A stretch of 64,000 nt of DNA from Rostratula benghalensis (taxonomy: Eukaryota; Chordata; Aves; Charadriiformes; Rostratulidae), in the NCBI GenBank assembly GCA_013399305.1, contig VXAI01000194.1, forward strand, positions 636,245-700,244, written 5' to 3'. A program made the position numbers and the translations under genes. How positions within the stretch are numbered: position 1 is the stretch's first letter; each line of letters begins with the position of its first letter. Below the pieces are notes generated by a model that ran no database searches, was not told the origin of the DNA, and saw nothing but the letters and a program-made list of their open reading frames with translations. Positions 22,001 to 32,700 of this stretch are shown here, piece by piece.

Positions 22001-25000
22001 GCGTGAAACCACGGCAAAGCCATCGGGCTGACAGCAGATTCATCGTAAACAGGAGGGTGAATGATTTTTGAGACACAGACACATCACTAAATCTGCCCCA
22101 ATGGGATGCCTGGGTGTTCCTGGGGGTGTTGGCAAGGGCCTCTGCAACCACCACCTCCTCTTGGATGAAGCAAGGGACCCTTGACACTGCAGTGACTTTT
22201 TCCAGGGGTTGGACTAGGAAAAAATGCTGGTAAATAAAGGAGAGAAAACCCTGTGGCTGGGGAACAAGCCAAAGGAGCTCGAGAGTCACAGTGAAGACCA
22301 GAGATGAAGCTGGGCACCCGGAGCATCCCCCAGCTCTCCCCGACCCTGTGACCCGCACAGCAGCGTGGCACGTACAGCTTCTTCATTCGGGAATAATTTT
22401 TGCCAAATCCGAAGGGCGAGGCAGCCGAGGGAACACACACTCACTTTTGCAAGGCCGTGGAGTTTCAGACCAGGTGAAATCCGGCAGGCACTTGATGTGC
22501 CACGTGGTTTCTCCCGGGCTGAACTGGTGGCCGTCCTTGCACTCGTAGGTAACGACAGTCTCCACGGGAAACAAATTGCCAGCCAGTTTTGCTTTAACAG
22601 CATTGGGCACATCTGGAGGGGTGTCACAGCTACCTAGGAATGAAAAGGATGCTCAGGGACATTGCTGGAGGTAATCCAGCAAGGCCCGTCAGGGCATGTA
22701 AAATTAAAAAAAAAAAGAGAGAATTTTGGGCAAAATCATGGGCTCGCATTGTTCTCTCCGAGAGGCACTCAATCATCCGAGTTCACTAAGGAGTGAATGC
22801 AAAGGAGACAAATAAAAACTTGGGAATAATTTGGGACTGAATGGCATTTTTTGCTGTTATAATGAAATGTAATTTCTCAAACGGTTTACACTGTCTGAGG
22901 CTCTACCAACAAACTTTAAACCAAAGAGTAGTAAGGCTCATTCGGGCCCTCTGAGTTCTACTGAGAAACGCTCGGCAGCTTGGACCAGGCTTTAGCCTCT
23001 GTGGCCCCGAGTCATAAATTCCTAAAGTCACCTCAGCGCTGCAGAGAGATCAGCTAAATAAAGAAGGAAAAAAAAAAAAAACTAGCCAAAATAAGTTAAC
23101 TCTTTCAAGACCTAACGGCAGGGTGGGAACTTCACGGGAGCAGCAGCGGGTCCATGCACTCACTGAGCTGGCAGAGGGGCAGCGGGGGGTCCCAGAGGCC
23201 GTTTTTGCTGCAGGTGGAGGAGTCGCTGCCGATCAAGGTGTAGTGGAAGTGGCAGTCGAAGACGACGGTGTCTCTGTAGCTGTACTCAGTCTGGTACCCG
23301 CTCAGCAGCTTCCCGTTCTCCACGTTGGGAGTCTCGCAGGCCACCACTGCGCCAGGGAAACACCACTGCTTAGGAAATTGTCCTCGAGAGGGGGAGATTA
23401 GGGTACGGAAAACATTCTCACAGCATCAGGTGCGTTCACCAAAGAGGCTGCAAATGGACACGGCACGGTAGCAGGCTGGCCTTTTTGAACTCCTTACTCC
23501 AAATTACAACGTTATTTTTGTTTTAATTTCACACTTTTCATTAAGGCAAAGAGTAAGATGAAGACAGGAAAGGCAGCAGGCATCACAGCAGCTTTCCAAA
23601 TTCTTTGTGGGCGTTATGTTTTACACAGGCTGGCAGGCAAGATGCACCATCTGGTCTGCAAAGGCTACTAAAATCTCACTCCTGTGTCCCCTGGTGACTT
23701 GGTGACCATCAGCAGCCATGGCCCCTGCCGGGGGGGGACCCTAAATCTTGTTGTTGTTGCTGCCAAACAGAGAGGGGCTCATCTGCGAGAGGCGATTCCG
23801 ACACACAAAGGAGATGGTTTAAGGAAGAGAAGCGCTTTAGGATGGGGATGGCTGGATGCTGCAGGGCCCTGGTGAGCTCTCAAGCATCTGGGAGCATCTC
23901 ACCTCTGCACTCCGGGGCTGGCTTGTTCCACACACCGTTTACATTGTCTGTGGTGGTACAGAAAATAGAAGCATCTCCCACCATTGAGAAAGGTTTCTCT
24001 CCCCTTCTGACTGTGTGGCACCGGTAAGTGATGGACATCCCGTACTCAAATAGGTCTTTGTCAGCTCCACTGTGCTCTCCATTAGCTATTTTTGGAGGGG
24101 GTGGACACGGTATTGCTGGGGAAGGGGAAAGGAAGGGGGAGAAATGGCAGAGGGAGGGAAGAACAAGAGAGAAGCAACTTAATCCATTTTGAACCAAAAG
24201 TCTGGTAAAAAAAATAATAATAATAAAAAAATATATCGAAACATGAAGTGCCAGAAGGGTCAGAAATTACGGGCAGGTCTCAGGGGAGCCACACACCAGC
24301 CCACAGCCAGCAGCACTCTGAGCTGGGTACCAAGCAGTTTTGGGATGTACCAGTGCTATATGCAGCTGCCTCAGCCCCGGACAGTGAATAAGTATTTCTG
24401 CAGGATGATGCAGGAAGAAAAGCACCGAGGAAAAAATCATCTTTCCAGACTCCACCTGCATCAAACTGCTGAAATCCTCAGCAGGGCAACGCAGCTGCAA
24501 ATCACCCATCCCCAGTACCATCTGAGCAGTAAATCAGTTGAGGGACTCCACTTACGCTCGCAGATGGGAATATCCCTGTCCCACGTAACAACCCCGTTCT
24601 TAATCGTACACCGAATGTGGGAACTTCCAACCAGTCTGAACCTGTGTGAAACAGGGAGGGGAGTTATTCAGCAAACTGCATTTTGATGTATAACCTGTAA
24701 CTGTATTACCTGCCTTATTGTAACGACAGCTGATCAGAAATTTGCCATCAATGTCATTTTTTTCAATGACACACTGCTTTTTGACAAAAGCAATTTTTAA
24801 AAATTATATATATANAACATTCATAGAATCACTGAATGGTCAGAGTTGGAAGGGACCCTAAAGATCATTGAGTTCCAACCCCCTACCCTGGGCAGGGACA
24901 CCTCCCACCAGACCAGGTTGCTGAAATTACAAATATTACATGTTTCCTAAGGAAAAACATTAACTTTATCAGCCAGCTGTAGCTATCACTGCAGCTCCGA

Positions 25001-26700
25001 GCTCAGTACTGATGTCTTTTCTTCATAAAGATGCTGAAAGATGGGAAATGGTTTAGAAAGGGCCAGGACAGTGAACTGGAGTTTGGGAAGAACTGCCCCA
25101 AAGTATGAGATTAAGAAAACTCAGTCAGCCTTGAAGTTTTCAAAGGAAAGCTTAAAAGATATTTCTATCGCAGCCTGCAATTACTTACACCGGTAAGGCT
25201 TTAATTTAGAGAGAAAAACTTCAGAAAAATCACCAGAGAAGAAGAGGACAGGTACCCTGGGTGCCCCCAGCTTACCCCGTGTTGCAGGTGAAGTTCACAG
25301 TTGAACCAAAAGAGAACTTTCCTGTCTGGATGAGTCTGCCGTTGGCCGGGTCTCCAGGGTAGGTGCACTGCTTCGCTGGGGGACAACAGAACTGGAGTTA
25401 GTTCTCATTTCAGTTTCTTGAAGAACGAGGAAAATGCAGCAGGAAAGCAGAAAGACTCCTCCAACACTGAGCAAGGGGATGAACCAGAGACCTCCAGATT
25501 TCCACTCCAACCCTAAATTATTCCATGATTTATGATGAATCACGACCTTCAGCCAGGGTTACTGCAGTCTAAGTGGGGCTTTGCAGTAACCCTGCCAAGT
25601 GTGACTGTTCCTTCCCAGCTAAAGGATTCTCCTACTATAAAGCTGAATTTTTTTTTAATTTTTTTTTTTTGAACCAATAGTTAAGAAACGCCTGAGCACA
25701 AAAACATCCTTTGGGGATGTTCTTGGCCACCAAAACACAGCCAGCATTGAAGCAAGCTCCAGCTTTTGCCATTGTTGCCAGTACTTTGTGGAATACAACC
25801 GGTGCTTCCTGTCAGGTCGCTGGTCTCCCACCGTCCCATGAAGTCACTTCGGACACGGCTCCAGCACAATGAGCTGATGGCATCACCCAGTAAAGAATAA
25901 AATCAAAAGTCAACTGAAAACATACTCACGTGCGCACATGTCCTGCGAGCCTTGCCACTTACTGTCCGCTCCACAAGAAAGTCTGCTGGGGGAACTGAAA
26001 ATTCTCCTGTAACCTGGGCGACAGACGTATTCCACCCTCGAATTGACGGGAAACGTGGTAATGCCCTGGTACTCCTCTTTGAGTTCTGCAGACAGGAGAC
26101 GCGGCGGAGCTTCACAGGTACCTGTTGACAGAAACTCCATCAGAAAGACTCTCTGAGGACAAGCAGTGGGAGTTCAGGCCTGATTTATTCTGAAGGTCCA
26201 GGTGAAGACACTTTTGGTGGCCTTAAAACTCCTTAAAGCTAGAGACAAGGAAGAGAAGTGCAGTCTGTGACTGGGGATGGCCGAGGTTGGGGAGCATCAC
26301 TCCATGAGGTCCTGTGCTCTTCACACCTCATCCCAGCAGTTTCAAAGGCTGGTCACAAAGTCCAGATCAACCATTTCTTCTCCCCAGTTCGTTGCAATCA
26401 TCACAGCCTTTTCAGCTGGAAAAAATCTACATCTGTTTTACAGAGAAAGGGACAAAAAGGCAACAGAAGACAGATTCTGATCACAAAGATTTACAATGTT
26501 CTCAAAAGGCAAAGGCAATGAGGAAAAGAGAATGATCCAAGTGTTGTGAATGCCAGGAGAAGGTTTTCCTCTGAAGGATCTTAAATTACCCCCAAGAGAC
26601 ATGTTCACTTACCCTGGACAGCCACCACAAGAGCAGCAGTGAGGGATAACCCAAGGAGAGCGGCGCCATCCCTCTGCCTCCCCAGCTCCCAACCTGGCAT
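18910..26700 (-). CDS. C4BPA: C4b-binding protein alpha-like, long paralogue (10 SCR + tail)
   Basis: Thirteen exons join in phase to an open frame of 708 codons (human C4BPA has 597, with eight SCRs). Order: signal peptide, SCR1, SCR2 split over two exons, SCR3 to SCR10, oligomerisation tail. The split of SCR2 at the conserved Gly residue is also found in mammalian C4BPA. The tail has [13 protein letters not shown] followed by an amphipathic helix, the C4BP alpha signature. The product should be a secreted multimer; C4b binding and cofactor activity are inferred from the family. SCR6 has no counterpart in the short paralogue. The gene is transcribed from near PFKFB2 toward CD55, as in mammals. 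Confidence 0.9.
19270..19439 (-). CDS. C4BPA: C4BPA-like long gene SCR10 exon
   Basis: 170 nt, phase 1 in and 0 out. Reads [14 protein letters not shown] and TWIPTPTC, with potential N-glycosylation sites NETL and NGTW. Donor GTGAGT. Confidence 0.9.
19551..20146. repeat. Near-identical paralogous block, copy 2
   Basis: Partner of 12520-13115, offset exactly 7031 bases, no gap and one substitution over 596 bp including an intron of about 350 bp. Confidence 0.95.
19566..19745 (-). CDS. C4BPA: C4BPA-like long gene SCR9 exon
   Basis: 180 nt, phase 1-1. Protein and DNA identical to the SCR5 exon of the short paralogue. Confidence 0.9.
20094..20282 (-). CDS. C4BPA: C4BPA-like long gene SCR8 exon
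   Basis: 189 nt, phase 1-1. Reads [16 protein letters not shown] and [10 protein letters not shown]. The end of the exon falls inside the near-identical block. Confidence 0.9.
20623..20805 (-). CDS. C4BPA: C4BPA-like long gene SCR7 exon
   Basis: 183 nt, phase 1-1. Reads [18 protein letters not shown] and [10 protein letters not shown]. Donor GTACGT. Confidence 0.9.
21779..21976 (-). CDS. C4BPA: C4BPA-like long gene SCR6 exon
   Basis: 198 nt, phase 1-1. Reads [18 protein letters not shown] and [11 protein letters not shown]. Donor GTAGGT. This SCR has no match in the short paralogue. Confidence 0.9.
22445..22633 (-). CDS. C4BPA: C4BPA-like long gene SCR5 exon
   Basis: 189 nt, phase 1-1. Reads [18 protein letters not shown] and [11 protein letters not shown]. 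Donor GTGAGT. Confidence 0.9.
23164..23346 (-). CDS. C4BPA: C4BPA-like long gene SCR4 exon
   Basis: 183 nt, phase 1-1. Reads [17 protein letters not shown] and [10 protein letters not shown]. Donor GTGAGT. Confidence 0.9.
23903..24115 (-). CDS. C4BPA: C4BPA-like long gene SCR3 exon
   Basis: 213 nt, phase 1-1, the longest SCR here (71 codons). Reads [15 protein letters not shown] and [11 protein letters not shown] charged insertion (TVRRGEKPF) sits after the second cysteine. Confidence 0.9.
24556..24641 (-). CDS. C4BPA: C4BPA-like long gene SCR2, second-half exon
   Basis: 86 nt, phase 2 in and 1 out. Reads [18 protein letters not shown] then DRDIPICE. Donor GTAAGT. Too short to show as a protein-like open frame. 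Confidence 0.88.
24823..24921 (-). mobile_element. CR1 LINE 3' fragment
   Basis: Short reverse CR1 (ATAGAATCACTGAATGGTCAG onward) in the intron between the two SCR2 half-exons. A TATATATA run with one undetermined base (24815) is next to it. Confidence 0.85.
25276..25375 (-). CDS. C4BPA: C4BPA-like long gene SCR2, first-half exon
   Basis: 100 nt, phase 1 in and 2 out, the same length and phases as the split exon of the CD55-like gene. Reads [15 protein letters not shown] and [12 protein letters not shown]. Confidence 0.9.
25930..26121 (-). CDS. C4BPA: C4BPA-like long gene SCR1 exon
   Basis: 192 nt, phase 1-1. Reads [33 protein letters not shown] and [10 protein letters not shown]. Donor GTGAGT. 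Confidence 0.9.
26613..26700 (-). CDS. C4BPA: C4BPA-like long gene exon 1: signal peptide
   Basis: ATG at 26700, 29 codons plus one base, donor GTAAGT, phase 1. The hydrophobic core is [18 protein letters not shown]. Confidence 0.8.
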
Positions 26701-29700
26701 CGTTCCTTTTTCCAGCCTCCCTGTCCGGAGACCCCACAGAAGTTACCACATTCTTTTTCTAGGCCAAAAACCTGTAAAAATAGCAGTGTGTGTGTGTGTG
26801 GTTATTTACACTCAGGATAACCACAGCTCACAGGGACAGGTCTCGTTGCTCCAATCCTAAGCATTTCCCCCAGACACGGCTGGGGACCAGAAGCTCCAGG
26901 AGACAGTGCAACAGCTCTGCTGCTGGCTTCTCTCCGGCTGACGGGACGAAGGCCCGGCGAGGAGGAGCTGGGTTTGGGTGACAAAGGCTGGGTCCAGCTG
27001 AGCAGACCCAGAGACATGAAAATACAAGGTAGACAGCACAACCGACTGTAGACATTAAGCGATTCCCATAGGATTTATTCCACTCATTAATTGGCATCTT
27101 CGAGAATGCAGCTTTTGATTAAAATTTTAAAATAAGTAAAAAAAAAAAACAAACAAAACACAAGAAAGACAACCAACTCCACTCAAACCATAATATAAAT
27201 ACATAAATACTTAGGTAGCTTGTCAGATTCAACTTAAAAACACTATATTGCCAACAGAGCTCTTCCCAGCCAAATTAGTATCTGCAGGGCCACGAGTTTA
27301 TCTACGGCTTCTATGAAAAGTCCCCTGAAACTTATCTTACGGGTAAAAAACATCTTGTTTCGGTAATAAATCTCTTGGAAGCAAGTTCACAGTCAGATGA
27401 AGTCCTGCTGGAGCCAGTACAGCCCCTGACAATAAATTACACGGTATCCAACCAAAGAGATACAGCAGTTCTGTGCAGGTAAGGCTAACTGCAGTAAAGC
27501 TCTAAAGCACACAAGCCATTCAGGAATTACTTTACAAAATGCAATTTAAGTGCAATTTGGACTAACTCAGCACCCCTAGAGATCAGCAAGGGTCCTCTCT
27601 GACTTTTTCTACCCAGGTTCATCATTTATGAGCCAAAACCCTCCCAATGTTACGCACGTTCCAAGGAAATGAGAGCCTTCCCTGATGCGTTCTGCCCCAA
27701 ACCCACCATTTCTCGTGGCTGCTTCATTCCTCTGACTTCCCTTCAACCCCTGTTACAGCTCTCAGTTTAATTTGATTTATTTCACTCATCTCTGTGTCTG
27801 CCTGAGCTGCAGGAAAGCTCCAATCCGGTTCCCAAGACATCACCTAAAGCTGCGTTGCTCGAAGTGGTGTTACCTGGAGGTCTGGCAGCGGGAGATGGAG
27901 AGACCCAAGTGTGTTTGGCTCTTGCAAGACAAAGTGGTGGCTGTTCCCCCTCCAGTCCCTAGGCACCACGGCGCTGAAGGAGGAGTTACGATACGCCTAC
28001 ACGCTCAGATATGCGGGAAAGTTGGTTTGAATTCTGCAGAAACCGGAGTTAAGCCAGCTGACCCATAAATCATTAACAACTCCTGGGAGCAAGAAGGAAG
28101 TAGTTTATTCAACCCATACAGCAAAACACTAGAAAAACTGAATGCAACCCAAGCAGATGTTGAAATTGTTTGTTTTTTTCTGTGTGAAGCTGCCAACTCT
28201 TTATTGAAATGATCTGTGCTGAACAGGACACTGCCCCTTCCATCCTGTGGTAACGGCACCTCGGACAAACGACAGGGACCCTCCTTGAGAGGATCTGCTT
28301 CACCTGGGGCACTTCAACCACGAGATCCTCCCTCCTGGCCTCCAAAGCCTATGGCCAGCACTCAAAACATGGTCTCTTCAACCCACTCCACTGAATCCCA
28401 TTGTAACAACACCAGCTGGAGCTCAACAGCACATGAGGGCCTGGGGAGCATCACTCAGAGCTGACCACCCAGATCCGTGATGGGAACCCAGCTGCCCTTC
28501 ATCTCCATGAAAGCTCTTCCTGAATCCAGCTGTAGCCAGGGGGTTATTTTCCAGTAACAAGAGTTTTGGCAGAAGTTGTAACCATTTGTTCTTTTTTGCA
28601 CTTTGGCTTCATCCAGGCTTGAATCACCACCAAGAACCTGCCTTTTCACCCCGGGGCTGTGCTTCTTGCAGGAATTGCTTCGTTCTGCCAAATCAGGGGG
28701 TTTTGCTAGAAAAGTTCACCACATCCCTGCATTGAATGGGATATAGTGCCTTTGTGGAGTTCCCCTGAGCCCATGCCAAAACACAACAAAAGAGGTTTAG
28801 TTCCTGCTCTGTAAAACACGGCCAAGGGTTGCCTGCCCTTGCCCCACAAGTTGGGGCTTGCTCACAACCGGCCCCTCATTGCTCCCCAGCAGGCACTGAC
28901 CTCCACCCAGTATCTACAAGAATCCAGTTAATCACAAACACAAGCTTTCTAGATTTCTCTCTTCCTAGAAGCTGATTTATGTGCCAAAGAAACCAACAGC
29001 TTTCCCGTGGGCATCCAGGAGGTCATTTAGCACCAGCACAGGGTATGCAGGACTGCGAGCATCACCCGGGGCACAGCCACTCTGAAAGCCACCTCCTGCT
29101 CTGACAGCTGCTAAACACCCCCAGGACCTCCTTGACCCACCACTTTTAAGCAGGAAAAACAGGATAAAAGGGGTTTTCCTTGACCACAGCTCTTCAGGCC
29201 GTGGCTGGTGAGTCCCTCTGGGAGCAGCTGGTTTCCAACTACAGATGCTGGAAGTCATGAGGTCACACCAGTTTCTTGCCGTGGGGGGTTTTTTATTTTC
29301 TTTTCTGTGGAAAAAGATGTGCTTCAGAAAAAAGCATTCCTACCCTAATAGTTCCATGGAAAATGTCACAATCTGAATTCTGACAGCTCCAATAAAAACA
29401 TCCTTACAGCTGATGAGAGAAGGGAACAGCAGCCATAGCTCTGGGGTGCAGGATTCACCGTTTCCAGCCCAACGCCCAGAAGCTGGGGATGCCTGCCCTC
29501 CTTTGCAGACCTGCTTCTTCCAAAGACCTTCCAGAGAATCCATGAATTTGTAGAATTGTTCTGGTTGGAAGAGACCTTTAAGATCATCAAGTCCCACCGC
29601 TAACCCACCGCCAAGTTAGCACTAACCCATGTCCCTCAGCACCACATCTACCGGTCTTCAATGCCTCTGGGGATGGTGGCTCATTATCTCACAAACCCAG

Positions 29701-29777
29701 CACAGAATAGACAGTGGTAGCAAAAAATAATTGGAAAGTAACAGAGGAAAATAAATCGACTTTCGCTTAAAAATCTC
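26701..29777. other. Spacer between the long C4BPA-like gene and PFKFB2
   Basis: No SCR or other recognised domain on either strand. It must contain the promoter of the long C4BPA-like gene. A minus-strand AATAAA at 28200-28205 could serve an unrecognised transcript or a longer PFKFB2 3' UTR. A (GT)n run lies near 26790-26800. Mammals have C4BPB here, but I see no trace of it. Confidence 0.45.
29552..29690 (-). mobile_element. CR1 LINE 3' fragment
   Basis: Reverse CR1 with TAGAATTGTTCTGGTTGGAAG and the following CATCAAGTCCCACCGCTAAC segment. Confidence 0.85.
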
Positions 29778-29783
29778 TTTATT
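29778..29783 (-). terminator. Probable PFKFB2 poly(A) signal
   Basis: AATAAA on the minus strand, preceded by TTTTATTTAC. It is the first strong signal downstream of the PFKFB2 coding exons with no other gene between, implying a 3' UTR of several kilobases as in mammals. Confidence 0.45.
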
Positions 29784-32700
29784 GTAAATAAAAGCTCATG
29801 AGACATTTAAGCTCAAGTGCACAGAGTACACAACACACAGCACAACTTTCCATACACTGCGTTTACTTAAAACCTAAAAAAACAAGACAACATTAGAAAG
29901 CAGTAACGCAACAAAACTGAAAAAGCAGACATGTGACACCCATCTTGGCAAACACCAAACAGAGAGCTGCAGTTTGCAAACAGTGTTTGGAGACAGAGGA
30001 GCAGCGAGAGAGGTGGTGGTGGCATTGGCAGGGCTCTGAGGGGCAGGGCTGAGGGTCTGGGACATTGTGGGGCAGGTGGCTCCAGGAAGCGCTGGTGGCA
30101 ACGCCTCTGCTCCCAAGGCTGCTCCTTGGCCCCCTGGCCAGGCTGGCATCCCCTGCCACCCACCACCAGGAAGGGGACACCTAGCAGAGGAGGTGGCAGC
30201 TACACCACAGCCAGTGTACTCAGTGTCAAGCTACCAGGCCTGGATTGAAGCCTTTTCCCCTCTCTTTCCACTTTTCCCCATGGCTGGCAGCAGAGATGGA
30301 ATTCATTTTCCACGAGCGATTGCTTTTCTCTAAACCAACCCACAACTCGGATGGGGCAGCCAGCCCCTGGGCCAGCCATGCAGGTCCCACGGTGGTCCTG
30401 CCACCGCTCACTGAAGGTGACAGTGGCCACCACCACCACCTCTGCTGATGGAAACAGGTGAAAAATCAGGGAATACAGAAAAAAAAAAACCCAACTAAAA
30501 AAAAAGCCCCAGTCGGGGCGAGAGGAGCCACCAAGCCCACTTCACCTCCACCTGCCCAGCCCAAGATGTCAGCTCTGGGAGGAGGCAGAAGCTTCTGCAA
30601 ATCCTCAGCTCAGGCACATTGTGCAACCATTGTTTGTTTTGGGGTATTTGCCCGCCCGGTGCCAAGGAAATCAGGTGATTTCAAGGAAATATCTGGCACA
30701 GGGACCTGCCAGCCCAGCTGGGGCTAGAGGGGACGCATGGGCTCACTGTCATCGCCCCATCCTGGCCACCCCCAGGGCTCGGCAGGACCCTGGGGATCTG
30801 TCACATCAGGTGGGATTCACCTGTGGGGCAACAATGACCATCACAAATCTGCTGCTGCTCTGCTCTAGACACAAGTGTGTACACCTTTCAAGAGTCGAAA
30901 TACAGGAGGAAAAGGGTATAGGGTGCATGTATATATACATATACACACTCTAGATAGGGTGTATTTATATACACACACATACACCGCTCGACAGGAATGA
31001 GGGACCTACAGTCACAGATCCAGAACTGCAGACCCCATCTTCAGCACTGATTGAAAAGTGACACAACAACACACCAGCAGCTACATTCCCAAATCCTGGC
31101 AGGTAAATGTATGTATTTTGTCTCCTTACAGCCACTAACTACTCAACGATACAAATACAATTAATTCCTTAGCAAGTTATTACAGCTCGTTGTGCGTAAA
31201 CGTCCTACAGCCCATTTCCACTCCTGGTTTCCCCCGTGGAGCTGGGGGTTTCTCGGGCCCAGCGGGGTCGGGTTTGTGCGTTTACAGCGTTACTGCAGAG
31301 TGACAGCAATGTCACCGTGCAACAGGCTATATACATCTCTTCCTTCAACATATTTATATTTTTTTTTTTCCACCTGGCTTATTTCTAAGCTCTGTAACAT
31401 TTAAACATTAAAAACGAGGAACAGACAGCTCCTGTGGAAGGCAGCAACAAACCTGCTCCCCGGTGGGAACAGCTCAAGGGAAAAAAAAAATCTAATAAAA
31501 CTCAGTTTCTCACCTACTGAATTTCCTCCCTCCACCGGTGCAATCGCTTCACATCAACACATGCTCCTCAGAAATCTGGAGAGGTCAGGATTAGCGCCTG
31601 CACCATCGCTGTGGCCCCCTCTATCTCAAACCCTTAGCAAATTAAAGCTCTGGGAGTGTTTAAAACAACTGGGTTTGAGCCCAAAATCCCAAAATCCCCA
31701 GGTAAACCTCAGGCTTCCGGGCTGCTGGGCTCCTCTGCAGCCAGGGCCAAAGCATGGACGGTTCTCAAGCACAGATCCCTGCTGTGCATTTATTTATACA
31801 TTTAAAATAAACAACCTGGGCTCGTACAAAACCTGGAGTCACTGGGAGCAGCAGAACAACCTCCTGCTGCGTACCTGAACGCTCCTTTCCCCGCCCAACC
31901 TGAGGGTTCTGCCCTTAGTGCAAGAATGGGAGGAGTGTGGCAAAACGGAGCTTGGCAAAACACAAGTCAAGATTTGGGGGAGAAAAACTGTAAATTTGGG
32001 GATTTTGGCAGGGATTTAAGTAAGACACAGCCATTGCATGAGCTGTGCCGCAGGGGAGTCTCACAAAATACTAAAGCAGCTTAAACTCTGTTGAAGGCAA
32101 CGTTACACATCAGTAACAGTCACAGCTCATTTAAAGTTCAAAAAAGTTTAAAAACCTGTCGTGGGCCTAAAATTTGGTACATTAAAAAGACAACTGGCAA
32201 CAATGACAGTGTTTGAACTTGGAAAGGGTAACAGTCAAATAAAACCTTGGGGATTGGGTCTGATAACACGTCTTCCAAAGAAAAGCTGCTTCAGCAAGTA
32301 AGGACACGAGCATTTTGTCCTCACATGCTGCGGTTCATTTCACCATGAAACCCAGAGGGAAAAACCACAAGACATTATTTTAACCGCCCAGAAAGCCCTG
32401 GGATACACAAACACACAGTAGGAGCAGGTCGGAAAAAATCTCCCTAATAAATCTTCTCCATGGACAGACATCTCAGCATTCAGAAAGAAAAGACGCAGAT
32501 AGACTCTATAAGGAAAAAAAATAATAAAAAAAAAGGAAACTACAACCCACACTTCAGAGGAGAGTACTGGCCGAAGCGCGGGGCTCACTGTGCTCCGGGG
32601 ATGCTCGAGTCCCATCCGCAGGGCTCTTCCCAGCCACGGGAATCCCAGCCGAATCCCGATGAGAGCGCAGCCCTCTACACTGCTAACCCGGCCATCCTCT

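Noticed and set aside
28109..28691. Two minus-strand frames of 78 codons each near an AATAAA
   Set aside because: Neither matches a family I know, and no exon chain could be built. Not enough to call a gene.
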